DNA of 25,904 bases from positions 1-25,904 of IMG/VR virus record IMGVR_UViG_3300024352_000322; one strand, given 5' to 3'. Made by a program: the position numbers and the translations under genes. Below, in pieces: positions 20,221 through 25,904 of the stretch. Positions within the stretch are counted from its first letter, which is position 1. The number at the start of each line of letters is the position of its first letter. The notes below the pieces were generated by a model that saw nothing but the letters and a program-made list of their open reading frames with translations, was not told the origin of the DNA and ran no database searches. This stretch comes from a virus.

Positions 20221-20306
20221 GGTCTCACCTCTTTGTCTATATACCGGACGCTGTTTCGCCGTGTTGACGATATATAGAACCCTAACTACAGGTTGGTTAC
20301 TCCCCG
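20221..20306 (-). promoter_or_regulatory. yybP-ykoY (Mn2+) riboswitch upstream of terC
   Basis: On the minus strand the conserved core is present: GGGGAGTA (20305-20298) near the 5' end, CGTCAACAC (20269-20261) in the internal loop, and GAGACC (20226-20221) at the 3' end. Pairing supports the fold: AACC/GGTT hairpin, CTATATA (20277-20271) with TATATAG (20243-20237), and ACC beside the first motif with GGT before GAGACC. The closing stem outside is weak. It precedes a TerC gene, the classic partner. The aptamer ends about 21 nt before the ATG and the region to it is T/A-rich (ACTTTTTAAAGG), so translation control is more likely than termination. Confidence 0.85.
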
Positions 20307-20313
20307 AAAATAT

Positions 20314-20898
20314 TTAGCCTACGATTCTCTCGTAGATTTCTTTCCAGTTCTTTACTCTAGGAATTTCCGGATGTTCAAAATCCATATTGTGTCCATGTTC
20401 CATAAGTAAACTTTTTAGACCTCGATCTTGACCAGCTACAGCATTGGTAATTTTATCTTCAATCCACCAATAGCCTTTGTCTTGATACTTGTCCAATACT
20501 TCGTCTTTATCAGCACCTGTTTCTAGTATGATAAATTTGGTAAATGCAGTTTCTCCAAACAACTTACGCAGATTCATTTTGCGTAGTTCCTGTGCATTCT
20601 CATCTGAACTCATAGATGTGATACAATGAAACACATAACCGTGTTCTTCGTGTAGCCGTTTAACATAGAACATGGCATCACGCAAGGGCGGTAAGAAACC
20701 CATATGTGCCGATTCATTAAACATCTTTATAAGTTTTTTGGCCTGCTCTTTTTCAATACCATAGCGTTTGCCAATATCGTATTTGAATTGGTGATCCTCG
20801 GTTTTTTGGAAACCATGTTGTTCCATCCAAACTGAGAAAGCGTATTCCCAATCTAGCAGAACTCCGTCTGCGTCTGTTAAAATGATTTTATTTTTCAT
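20314..20898 (-). CDS. HAD-superfamily phosphatase (194 aa)
   Basis: 'ILTDADGVLLDWEYAF' (residues 6-21) is HAD motif I with the Asp nucleophile and DxDG pattern. 'CITSMSSDENAQ' (about 92-103) fits motif II (T/S), and 'GYWWIEDKITNAVAG' (142-156) is the acidic motif IV region. It resembles the 5'(3')-nucleotidase-like HAD proteins found in phages, perhaps acting on nucleotides. The ATG at 20898 is 6 nt after a perfect TATAAT, so the mRNA is leaderless; the frame's longer start at 20913 lies inside the promoter and is rejected. Confidence 0.85.
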   Translation of the reverse strand: MKNKIILTDADGVLLDWEYAFSVWMEQHGFQKTEDHQFKYDIGKRYGIEKEQAKKLIKMFNESAHMGFLPPLRDAMFYVKRLHEEHGYVFHCITSMSSDENAQELRKMNLRKLFGETAFTKFIILETGADKDEVLDKYQDKGYWWIEDKITNAVAGQDRGLKSLLMEHGHNMDFEHPEIPRVKNWKEIYERIVG

Positions 20899-20904
20899 AC
20901 AGCT

Positions 20905-20933
20905 ATTATACACTCAGTTAATTAATTTGTCAA
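20905..20933 (-). promoter_or_regulatory. Perfect sigma70 promoter, leaderless transcript
   Basis: TTGACA (20933-20928), 17 nt, TATAAT (20910-20905), then AGCTGT and the ATG at 20898, so +1 should be the A of ATG. The layout is the same as at 2102-2130. Confidence 0.85.
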
Positions 20934-20948
20934 GTCCTCTACAAGACC

Positions 20949-20956
20949 CATAAATA
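20949..20956 (+). promoter_or_regulatory. Late-type promoter box for the isocitrate lyase operon
   Basis: CATAAATA (7 of 8 to TATAAATA). Predicted +1 near 20962 yields a 19-nt leader with AAGGAG before the GTG at 20981, the same geometry as at 16331-16338. Confidence 0.65.
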
Positions 20957-20980
20957 CTGCATCACAGCAAAGGAGATATC

Positions 20981-22189
20981 GTGAAAAAACGCAATTACAC
21001 ACAAGACACAGTCCGCAAGTTACAAGGCTCATTACAAATTGAGCACACTTTAGCCAAACGTGGTGCTACCAAACTACGTGAACTTCTAGCTACAGAACCA
21101 TACGTTAATACGCTAGGCGCATACAGTGGACAACAAGCAGTCCAACATGCCAAAGCAGGACTCAAAGCAATTTACCTATCGGGTTGGCAAGTGGCCGCAG
21201 CCGCTAACACCGCAGGTCAAACATATCCTGATCAAAGTTTATATCCAGTAAACTCTGTTCCTACAATCGTTAAACAGATCAACAATGCTTTCCGTCGTGC
21301 TGATCAAATCGAATACTCAGAAGGTAATGTAACTACAGATTACTTCCTACCAATCGTTGCTGATGCTGAAGCAGGCTTTGGTGGTGCGTTAAACGCATAC
21401 GAATTGATGATGGCCATGATCGAAGCAGGTGCAGCCGCAGTTCACTTTGAGGATCAATTATCAAGTGAAAAGAAATGCGGTCACTTGGGCGGTAAGGTTC
21501 TAATTCCTACTAGCCAAGCGATTCGTAACCTACAGGCTGCGAGATTGGCCGCAGATGTAGCAGGTGTTGATACAGTTATTCTAGCAAGAACAGATGCAGA
21601 ATCAGCAACGTTGATTACCAGCAACCATGACCCGTTAGACAAGGATTTTATTATCGATGAACGCACTGAAGAAGGTTTTTACAAATTTAAAAATGGGCTT
21701 GATGCATGTATTAGCCGAGGTCTTGCTTATGCCCCTTACGCTGATCTCCTATGGTTCGAAACTAGCACACCTGATATTGCACAGGCTAAGAAATTCGCCG
21801 ATGCTATACATGCTGAGTTTCCAGACCAAATGTTGGCTTATAATTGCAGCCCTAGTTTTAATTGGCGTAAGTTTTTATCTGTAGACGAGTGCGAAACATT
21901 CCAGCGCGAGCTAGGTGAATTAGGATATAAGTTCCAATTCATTACACTAGCAGGATTCCACAGTGTTAACCTAGCAACATTTGAATTAGCAGAAGCATAC
22001 AAACAACGTGGTATGGCTGGCTACAGTGAAATGCAGGAACGTGAATTTGCCGCCCAGGCTCGTGGCTTCACAACCGTTAAACATCAACGTGAAGTTGGCG
22101 TTGGTTACTTTGATCTAATCAGTGAAGCAGTTGGTGCTACCAGCACAGTGGCCAACAAGAGTTCTACAGAAGCGGAGCAATTTCACTAA
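20981..22189 (+). CDS. aceA: Isocitrate lyase (402 aa), GTG start
   Basis: Isocitrate lyase cleaves isocitrate to succinate and glyoxylate, the entry of the glyoxylate shunt. The catalytic loop KKCGHLGG (residues 164-171, Cys166) is exact. Substrate and metal regions are present: 'SGWQVAA' (67-73), '[10 protein letters not shown]' (126-135), 'HFEDQ', 'NCSPSFNW' (288-295), 'TLAGFHS', and a C-terminal [13 protein letters not shown] separates it from methylisocitrate lyases. At 402 residues it is shorter than E. coli AceA (about 434) but complete. GTG start with AAGGAG. The stop overlaps the aldolase start (TAATG). Rare in a phage; no malate synthase is in the window. Confidence 0.94.
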   Translation: MKKRNYTQDTVRKLQGSLQIEHTLAKRGATKLRELLATEPYVNTLGAYSGQQAVQHAKAGLKAIYLSGWQVAAAANTAGQTYPDQSLYPVNSVPTIVKQINNAFRRADQIEYSEGNVTTDYFLPIVADAEAGFGGALNAYELMMAMIEAGAAAVHFEDQLSSEKKCGHLGGKVLIPTSQAIRNLQAARLAADVAGVDTVILARTDAESATLITSNHDPLDKDFIIDERTEEGFYKFKNGLDACISRGLAYAPYADLLWFETSTPDIAQAKKFADAIHAEFPDQMLAYNCSPSFNWRKFLSVDECETFQRELGELGYKFQFITLAGFHSVNLATFELAEAYKQRGMAGYSEMQEREFAAQARGFTTVKHQREVGVGYFDLISEAVGATSTVANKSSTEAEQFH

Positions 22190-22842
22190 TGTTAGAAACC
22201 ATTTGCGATATTCTAGTAGAAGCATATAAGCGCAATTGGATTACGAGTAGAGATGGCAACATCTCTATTCGTCATCACGATAGAGATCATTTCTATGTTA
22301 CTCCTAGTGGTGTGCGCAAACAGACAATGCAACCTGATCAGTTTAAAAAGATTAAAATAAACAAATGTATCAATAGCGGTGCAGGCACAGCAGAAATGTT
22401 GTATAGTTGGGAGGAAATGCCTTACAGCGATATCAGTATAGGATTGAAGCCCACAGGTGAAATGCCTCTGCACTTTGGTCTACAACGTGAAATATACCAA
22501 GATGAAGTTCGTGTAGTTACTCATATCCATCCTACCTATATCGTTGCTGCCATGCATGCCGGAATCGAACTAAGTGAATTGGCCAAAGATTTTCCAGAAC
22601 TTAGTCGTTATACTAGAGTAGCACCCAATGTAGGTGATGTTCCGCCGATATCACAAGAATTAGGCGATCAATGTCACGAAAAGTTGGGTTTAAATCCAAA
22701 TACTGGAGAGATTAAGTATGATATAGTTGGAATTAAAGGACATGGGGTCGTGGCTATAGATTCAACGCCATGGCGGTCTTTTGAACATATAGAGAGATTA
22801 GAACATATTTGCAAGATAGTTCTAAGCTCAGGGAATTATTAA
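22189..22842 (+). CDS. Class II aldolase/adducin-family protein (217 aa)
   Basis: 'SRDGNISIR' (20-28), 'TPSGVRKQ' (38-45), Glu91 in 'PTGEMPLH', His112 and His114 in 'THIHPTY' and His185 in 'IKGHGVVAID' give the Zn2+ ligands and general acid of the fuculose/ribulose-phosphate aldolase family. The 'WRSFEHIERLEHICKIVL' C-terminus is also typical. It may act on sugar phosphates, or be an epimerase or decarboxylase; the substrate cannot be read. Translation is coupled to isocitrate lyase upstream and to the desaturase downstream (both TAATG). Confidence 0.88.
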   Translation: MLETICDILVEAYKRNWITSRDGNISIRHHDRDHFYVTPSGVRKQTMQPDQFKKIKINKCINSGAGTAEMLYSWEEMPYSDISIGLKPTGEMPLHFGLQREIYQDEVRVVTHIHPTYIVAAMHAGIELSELAKDFPELSRYTRVAPNVGDVPPISQELGDQCHEKLGLNPNTGEIKYDIVGIKGHGVVAIDSTPWRSFEHIERLEHICKIVLSSGNY

Positions 22843-23543
22843 TGATTGAATTTATATACACCTTGGTAATGGTTCAAATTACCATTGCTTGTGTCACGCT
22901 CTATTTGCACAGATCGCAGACACATAAAGCAGTAGCTTTCCATCCGGTAGTTAATCATATAATGCGTTTTTGGTTATGGTTGACTACAGGTATGGTTACT
23001 AAACAATGGGTAGCAATACATCGCAAGCACCATCAGGCCAGCGACACTGACTCTGATCCTCACAGTCCGCAAATTTATGGAATTAAGAAAGTGTTATTCG
23101 GTGGCGCATTATTGTATCACGAAGCCAGCAAAGATACAGCCATGGTCGAAAAACTAGGAGTTGGAACTCCTAATGATTGGTTAGAGCGTAACATTTACTC
23201 CGCACATAGTCGCTTAGGGATTCTATTGATGTTGGTCATAGACCTTGTTCTTTTTGGACCTGTAGGACTGTTAGTGTGGGGTATCCAAATGATATGGATA
23301 CCGTTCTGGGCCGCCGGAGTAGTAAACGGATTAGCTCATTGGTGGGGATATCGTAATACAGATACCAAAGACACTAGTCGCAATTTATGGCCCTGGGCAT
23401 TGTGGATTGGCGGGGAAGAATTGCACAACAATCATCACGCAGATGGTGCCAATGCTAGATTTAGTCAGAAATGGTATGAGTTTGATATAGGATGGATGTA
23501 TATCAACATACTTAGATTTTTTAAGTTAGCAACAGTTAGATAA
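22842..23543 (+). CDS. Membrane fatty acid desaturase (233 aa)
   Basis: Three histidine boxes bind the di-iron centre: HRSQTH (23-28), HRKHH (60-64) and HNNHH (195-199). An additional His in 'NGLAHWWGYRN' (about 166) is typical of acyl-lipid/acyl-CoA delta-9-type desaturases. Hydrophobic segments near residues 4-22, 38-54, 122-145 and 146-163 anchor it in the inner membrane. It needs O2 and an electron donor from the host and would add double bonds to membrane acyl chains. The ATG at 22842 overlaps the aldolase stop; an upstream frame extension to 22809 is rejected. Last gene of the operon before the terminator. Confidence 0.9.
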   Translation: MIEFIYTLVMVQITIACVTLYLHRSQTHKAVAFHPVVNHIMRFWLWLTTGMVTKQWVAIHRKHHQASDTDSDPHSPQIYGIKKVLFGGALLYHEASKDTAMVEKLGVGTPNDWLERNIYSAHSRLGILLMLVIDLVLFGPVGLLVWGIQMIWIPFWAAGVVNGLAHWWGYRNTDTKDTSRNLWPWALWIGGEELHNNHHADGANARFSQKWYEFDIGWMYINILRFFKLATVR

Positions 23544-23547
23544 GAAA

Positions 23548-23568
23548 AAACCCCCTTAAAGGGGGTTT
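23548..23568. terminator. Bidirectional rho-independent terminator
   Basis: AAACCCCC (23548-23555) pairs with GGGGGTTT (23561-23568) around TTAAA. On plus it is followed by TTTCTCTTTTC; on minus the reverse is followed by TTTTTTCTTA. It ends the isocitrate lyase operon and also the leftward small-gene unit starting near 24130. Confidence 0.9.
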
Positions 23569-23600
23569 CTCTTTTCTATAATAATGCTCTACGAGCTATA

Positions 23601-23876
23601 TTACTTCTTCACGCCTTGATTAACAAAAGAATACATCTTTTCGGCGGTTTCTAATACTTTATCTAAACCTGGGAACTCAGGCATATCTACCTTAGACAAT
23701 ACTTGTCCAGTTTTGTCGTCGCGCTTCACAGATACTTCCCAACCCTGCCACTTGTAATTAAACTCTTGACCAACCAAATCCTTAGCCATTTCAAGAATTT
23801 CTGTGCGGATTTCATAACCGTTCTTGTTAAACTTAACTTCTGGTGCTTTCATTTCTAGTCCGTTTGTAATTGACAT
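23601..23876 (-). CDS. Conserved phage protein of unknown function (91 aa)
   Basis: 'GYEIRTEILEMAKDLVGQEF' (residues 20-39) and 'VDMPEFPGLDKVLETAEKMY' (63-82) match, from memory, a short protein family common in T4-like marine phages without known function. The ATG has AAGGAG 7 nt upstream in a leader (ACACACAAGGAGAA) almost identical to that of the next upstream gene. Soluble; no motif. It ends at the bidirectional terminator. Confidence 0.75.
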   Translation of the reverse strand: MSITNGLEMKAPEVKFNKNGYEIRTEILEMAKDLVGQEFNYKWQGWEVSVKRDDKTGQVLSKVDMPEFPGLDKVLETAEKMYSFVNQGVKK

Positions 23877-23908
23877 AATTTTCTCCTTGTGTGTGTATGT
23901 CTAGACCT

Positions 23909-24130
23909 TTAGGCGGTCACATCCTTCTTAGGAAACAGATACTTACTAACTGATTCCACAGAATATTTAGCCATGTCGATAGTGTTGTTCACAGCCATCT
24001 TGGCGAATTGTGTTTGTGCATCGATATATGCGTGAGCTGCTTTGTTTAGTGCAGGATCTTTGAACACTTGATCCGTAACGATCTTCTTAGTGTTTTGAAA
24101 TGAGTCAATGTAAAAATGTGGTGAAAACAT
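23909..24130 (-). CDS. Small protein, weakly phasin-like (73 aa)
   Basis: The ATG at 24130 with AAGGAG is chosen over a TTG at 24205. The product (MFSPHFYIDSFQNTKKIVTD...) is a long amphipathic helix with 'AHAYIDAQTQFAKMAVNNTI', a periodicity like short phasins that coat polyhydroxyalkanoate granules. That resemblance is loose, since many helical proteins look alike. A granule or membrane-associated role is only a suggestion. Its promoter lies just upstream at 24161-24189. Confidence 0.6.
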   Translation of the reverse strand: MFSPHFYIDSFQNTKKIVTDQVFKDPALNKAAHAYIDAQTQFAKMAVNNTIDMAKYSVESVSKYLFPKKDVTA

Positions 24131-24160
24131 AACTTCTCCTTGTGTGTTTGTGTATGTATT

Positions 24161-24189
24161 ATTATATATCCCTGAGGGATAGAAATCAA
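24161..24189 (-). promoter_or_regulatory. Sigma70 promoter (10 of 12 consensus)
   Basis: TTGATT (24189-24184), 17 nt, TATAAT (24166-24161), driving the 73-aa gene and probably the 91-aa gene after it. Confidence 0.7.
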
Positions 24190-24201
24190 GAGTCAGCATA
24201 G

Positions 24202-24411
24202 TCAAAATCTCCGATCCTGTTCTAGCAATTCTATCAATTTCTGACAGTCTTCCCAGTCTGTGAATCTTCTAACGATTTTTCTGTTATAAGGTGTGATACT
24301 TTTTAACATTATATCGTCTTCGTCGAACTGGGCTACGGTTGTAACGTAGCCCCACTGATTGCGCCAAGGTCCCCAGGTATCATAAGGAACCTCTTTAAAA
24401 TTGTAAAACAT
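24202..24411 (-). CDS. Small protein of unknown function (69 aa)
   Basis: The ATG at 24411 lies one base after the stop of the 40-aa gene. The longer in-frame start at 24489 is rejected because it reads that gene out of frame. The product (MFYNFKEVPYDTWGPWRNQW...) is Trp/Tyr-rich and strand-like, with a charged helix at the end (DCQKLIELLEQDRRF). No domain recognised. Co-transcribed with the 40-aa gene from the late-type box at 24561-24568. Confidence 0.6.
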   Translation of the reverse strand: MFYNFKEVPYDTWGPWRNQWGYVTTVAQFDEDDIMLKSITPYNRKIVRRFTDWEDCQKLIELLEQDRRF

Positions 24412-24412
24412 A

Positions 24413-24535
24413 TTATTTTCGGCAAACTTCCTGCGCTTCTCGCCATTTGCCATTGCGGGCCAATTCTGCTGCATATCTAGCCTTGCCAATTTCGCAGAGA
24501 AAATCCCATGTGGTTTTTAGAACTTTTTTGAACAT
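24413..24535 (-). CDS. Small helical protein (40 aa)
   Basis: An ATG at 24535 with AGGAG 8 nt upstream opens a 40-codon frame: MFKKVLKTTWDFLCEIGKAR, then helix-rich 'YAAELARNGKWREAQEVCRK'. This is an amphipathic single-helix peptide of a kind often seen beside phage structural genes. It stands 20 nt after the predicted start of a perfect late promoter, and its stop is one base from the next gene. Confidence 0.6.
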   Translation of the reverse strand: MFKKVLKTTWDFLCEIGKARYAAELARNGKWREAQEVCRK

Positions 24536-24560
24536 TTCCGTCTCCTGATGTGTGTATTAG

Positions 24561-24568
24561 TATTTATA
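24561..24568 (-). promoter_or_regulatory. Perfect T4-type late promoter box
   Basis: TATAAATA (8 of 8) on the minus strand. Predicted +1 near 24555 gives a 20-nt leader with CAGGAG before the ATG at 24535, the same geometry as at 16331-16338. Confidence 0.7.
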
Positions 24569-24602
24569 CTGAGATGTTGCGCACCGCACAAAACAAGGGC
24601 AT

Positions 24603-24631
24603 TTGACAACAAAATAAGTTTAGTTTACAAT
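24603..24631 (+). promoter_or_regulatory. Sigma70 promoter (11 of 12 consensus)
   Basis: TTGACA (24603-24608), 17 nt, TACAAT (24626-24631), upstream of the gene at 24673. A weak late-type box (GTTAAATA, 24645-24652) follows it, so the gene may be expressed at both times. Confidence 0.6.
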
Positions 24632-24672
24632 ATGATTGCTTTGAGTTAAATATAATATAAACGGAAACTCCG

Positions 24673-24957
24673 ATGAAACTACGAACCAGATCAATACTGC
24701 AAGAATTGAATGAAATAGCAGAAGTCCGAAACAAGGACTCTCTGTTTGAAAGCAGAGCTACGAATATTATAAATTCAGCTATTAATCTATTAGAAAGCAT
24801 CCATAAGAACTACTCTCCAGAACAGGCAGATGAGCTAGAGCGTAGATTTATCAATGCTATCCGCGGTCAAGATCCTGCTAAATTTACAAGAGGAATACGT
24901 AAAATCGTAGAGTCTCGCAGAACTAATAAACATCTAGATCAAACCAATGACGATTGA
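24673..24957 (+). CDS. Helical protein with capsid-targeting-like N-terminus (94 aa)
   Basis: N-terminus MKLRTRSILQE-LNEIAE has a basic/hydrophobic lead ending L-Q-E, fitting a prohead-protease site. The remainder is helical with many Arg/Lys and 'SPEQADELERRFINAI' (50-65), consistent with a small DNA- or core-associated protein. A weak GGAAA ribosome binding site precedes the ATG. The 3' end overlaps the next gene by 11 nt. Confidence 0.6.
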   Translation: MKLRTRSILQELNEIAEVRNKDSLFESRATNIINSAINLLESIHKNYSPEQADELERRFINAIRGQDPAKFTRGIRKIVESRRTNKHLDQTNDD

Positions 24958-25735
24958 ATTATTTGAAGGGGGCAATGTATTCAAAGGCCCGGACAAAACA
25001 CCTCTAACACGCAGAATTAAGCGTGAAGAAATCCCTACCACAATAGCTTTTCTGGAAAAAGAAACCGGAGTGGACTTTACCACAGACAAAGACGAAGAAG
25101 GTGTTCCAATTAAATGGTTAGGAACAACTGGCCGTAAGGTAGACAGCGGCGACTTGGATCTATCAGTAGATGCTAACGAATTAGATAAAAAAGAATTTGC
25201 ACAAAAATTAATCAGTATCTTTGGTAAAGATAGTGTAAAACTTTCTGGTGACAATGTTCATTTAAAAACACCAATCAATGGTGATCCATCAAACGGATTT
25301 GCTCAAACAGATTTTATGTTCAGCACCAATCCCAAGTTTCAACAAGGCAGTATGTTGGGTGGCGGCGCAGATAGTCCTTACAGAGGCGAACATAGACATA
25401 TATTATTGTCTAGCATCGCTAGAGCAAGAGGAATGAAATATAGTCCTAAGCACGGATTAGTAGATCCGGAAACCAATGAACCAGTTCCTAATGGCGACGA
25501 TTGGAACGTTATTTCAAAACAACTGTTAGGTCAATCAGCCACTGTTAAAGATATTCGCTCAGTGGAAGCTATCATCAACTATATTAAAAAATTACCTAAC
25601 TACGAAGAATTAATTGCTGCCGCACAAGAAACATTAGGACGTAGCGGCATCGAGCTACCAAAGAAAGAAGCGTTGGAACATTACACTCCTAATAGCCCTA
25701 GTTGGATGCGCAGGATCATTGACATAGTATCATGA
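24947..25735 (+). CDS. Nucleotidyltransferase-fold protein, virion-type (262 aa)
   Basis: 'LGTTGRKVDSGDLDLSVDAN' (residues 58-77) is the G-T/S...D-x-D core of the DNA polymerase beta-type nucleotidyltransferase fold, with Asp122 in 'FAQTDFMFS' as the likely third acidic residue. 'YRGEHRHILLSSIARARG' (about 143-160) is a basic helix expected in the family. The start MTIELFE-GGNVF also looks like a capsid-targeting tail (L-F-E then Gly). Related proteins occur in T4-like marine phages; their substrate is unknown, and they may be co-packaged enzymes acting on tRNA or protein. ATGA overlap with the next gene. Confidence 0.75.
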   Translation: MTIELFEGGNVFKGPDKTPLTRRIKREEIPTTIAFLEKETGVDFTTDKDEEGVPIKWLGTTGRKVDSGDLDLSVDANELDKKEFAQKLISIFGKDSVKLSGDNVHLKTPINGDPSNGFAQTDFMFSTNPKFQQGSMLGGGADSPYRGEHRHILLSSIARARGMKYSPKHGLVDPETNEPVPNGDDWNVISKQLLGQSATVKDIRSVEAIINYIKKLPNYEELIAAAQETLGRSGIELPKKEALEHYTPNSPSWMRRIIDIVS

Positions 25736-25904
25736 GAGCATTTGAATTTTTAACAGAAAAATGGAGCGCAAAATACAAACGCTCAATCAACTGTTCAAAC
25801 CCTAAAGGGTTTAGTCAGAAGGCTCACTGTGCTGGTCGTAAGAAAAACGAAAGTGTAAATGAAGCCGAAGCTCCTGCTCCTAAGAAAGTAGGCCGTGAGT
25901 TCAA
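25732..25904 (+). CDS. Capsid-targeting-like protein with Cys/Lys cassette (partial)
   Basis: The start overlaps the previous stop (ATGA), and 57 codons are visible before the window edge. The N-terminus MRAFEFLTE-KWSAKY ends L-T-E, a possible prohead-protease site. It is followed by 'INCSNPKGFSQKAHCAGRKK', a cassette I recall from several phage structural proteins, with two Cys and many Lys/Arg, then an acidic/Pro linker. The remainder is outside the window, so the full domain content is unknown. Confidence 0.65.
   Translation, partial: MRAFEFLTEKWSAKYKRSINCSNPKGFSQKAHCAGRKKNESVNEAEAPAPKKVGREF

Overview
This window looks like part of the genome of a large T4-like tailed phage (myovirus), not bacterial chromosome. 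The evidence is: a T4 gp30-type ATP-dependent DNA ligase; three tRNA genes with encoded CCA ends; dense small genes with stop/start overlaps (ATGA, TAATG, TGATG); two promoter classes, near-perfect sigma70 promoters (early type) and T4 late-type TATAAATA boxes; and several plus-strand proteins that begin with short tails ending in L/I-X-E, like T4 capsid-targeting sequences cut by the prohead protease. A 5-aminolevulinate synthase (C4/Shemin pathway) suggests, by inference only, an alphaproteobacterial host. No database search was possible, so family names come from recognised motifs.

Layout. 1-3159 (minus): an early-type block of small unknown genes, a GIY-YIG-like protein, a BPSL0761-like protein, two tiny membrane proteins and tRNA-Leu(UAA), tRNA-Arg(UCU) and a CAU tRNA, with four perfect TTGACA-N17-TATAAT promoters, an 11-bp element repeated four times and an iterated CACACTTTTT region. 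3213-6042 (plus): small genes, an SGNH-hydrolase-like protein, a lipoprotein, a protein with a capsid-targeting-like N-terminus, and a YqgE/AlgH-family protein. 6002-10875 (minus): DksA/TraR-like zinc finger, membrane protein, DNA ligase, small genes, a ParB-like/HNH gene pair and a second HNH endonuclease. 11037-12010 (plus): ClpP and a cupin. 11961-13181 (minus): 5-aminolevulinate synthase. 13216-18788 (plus): virion-type genes, a Cys/His-rich 48-residue protein, a secreted thermonuclease and two proteins with capsid-targeting-like N-termini. 18788-19520: a structured RNA candidate and a BPL_N/amidotransferase-like protein. 19507-20898 (minus): TerC-family transporter behind a yybP-ykoY (Mn2+) riboswitch, and a HAD phosphatase. 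20981-23543 (plus): isocitrate lyase, class II aldolase and fatty acid desaturase, a tightly coupled metabolic operon ended by a terminator. 23601-24535 (minus): four small genes. 24673-end (plus): virion-type genes including a nucleotidyltransferase.

How it may work together (inference). Minus-strand genes mostly follow sigma70 promoters and would act early. Many plus-strand genes follow late-type boxes and carry capsid-targeting tails. The metabolic genes could steer host central carbon: isocitrate lyase makes succinate and glyoxylate, and succinyl-CoA plus glycine (obtainable from glyoxylate) are the substrates of 5-aminolevulinate synthase. TerC with its Mn2+ riboswitch adds metal homeostasis. 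A notable expression feature is that several start codons sit exactly where transcription should begin (6 nt after TATAAT or 5 nt after TAAATA), implying leaderless mRNAs beside ordinary Shine-Dalgarno-led ones.
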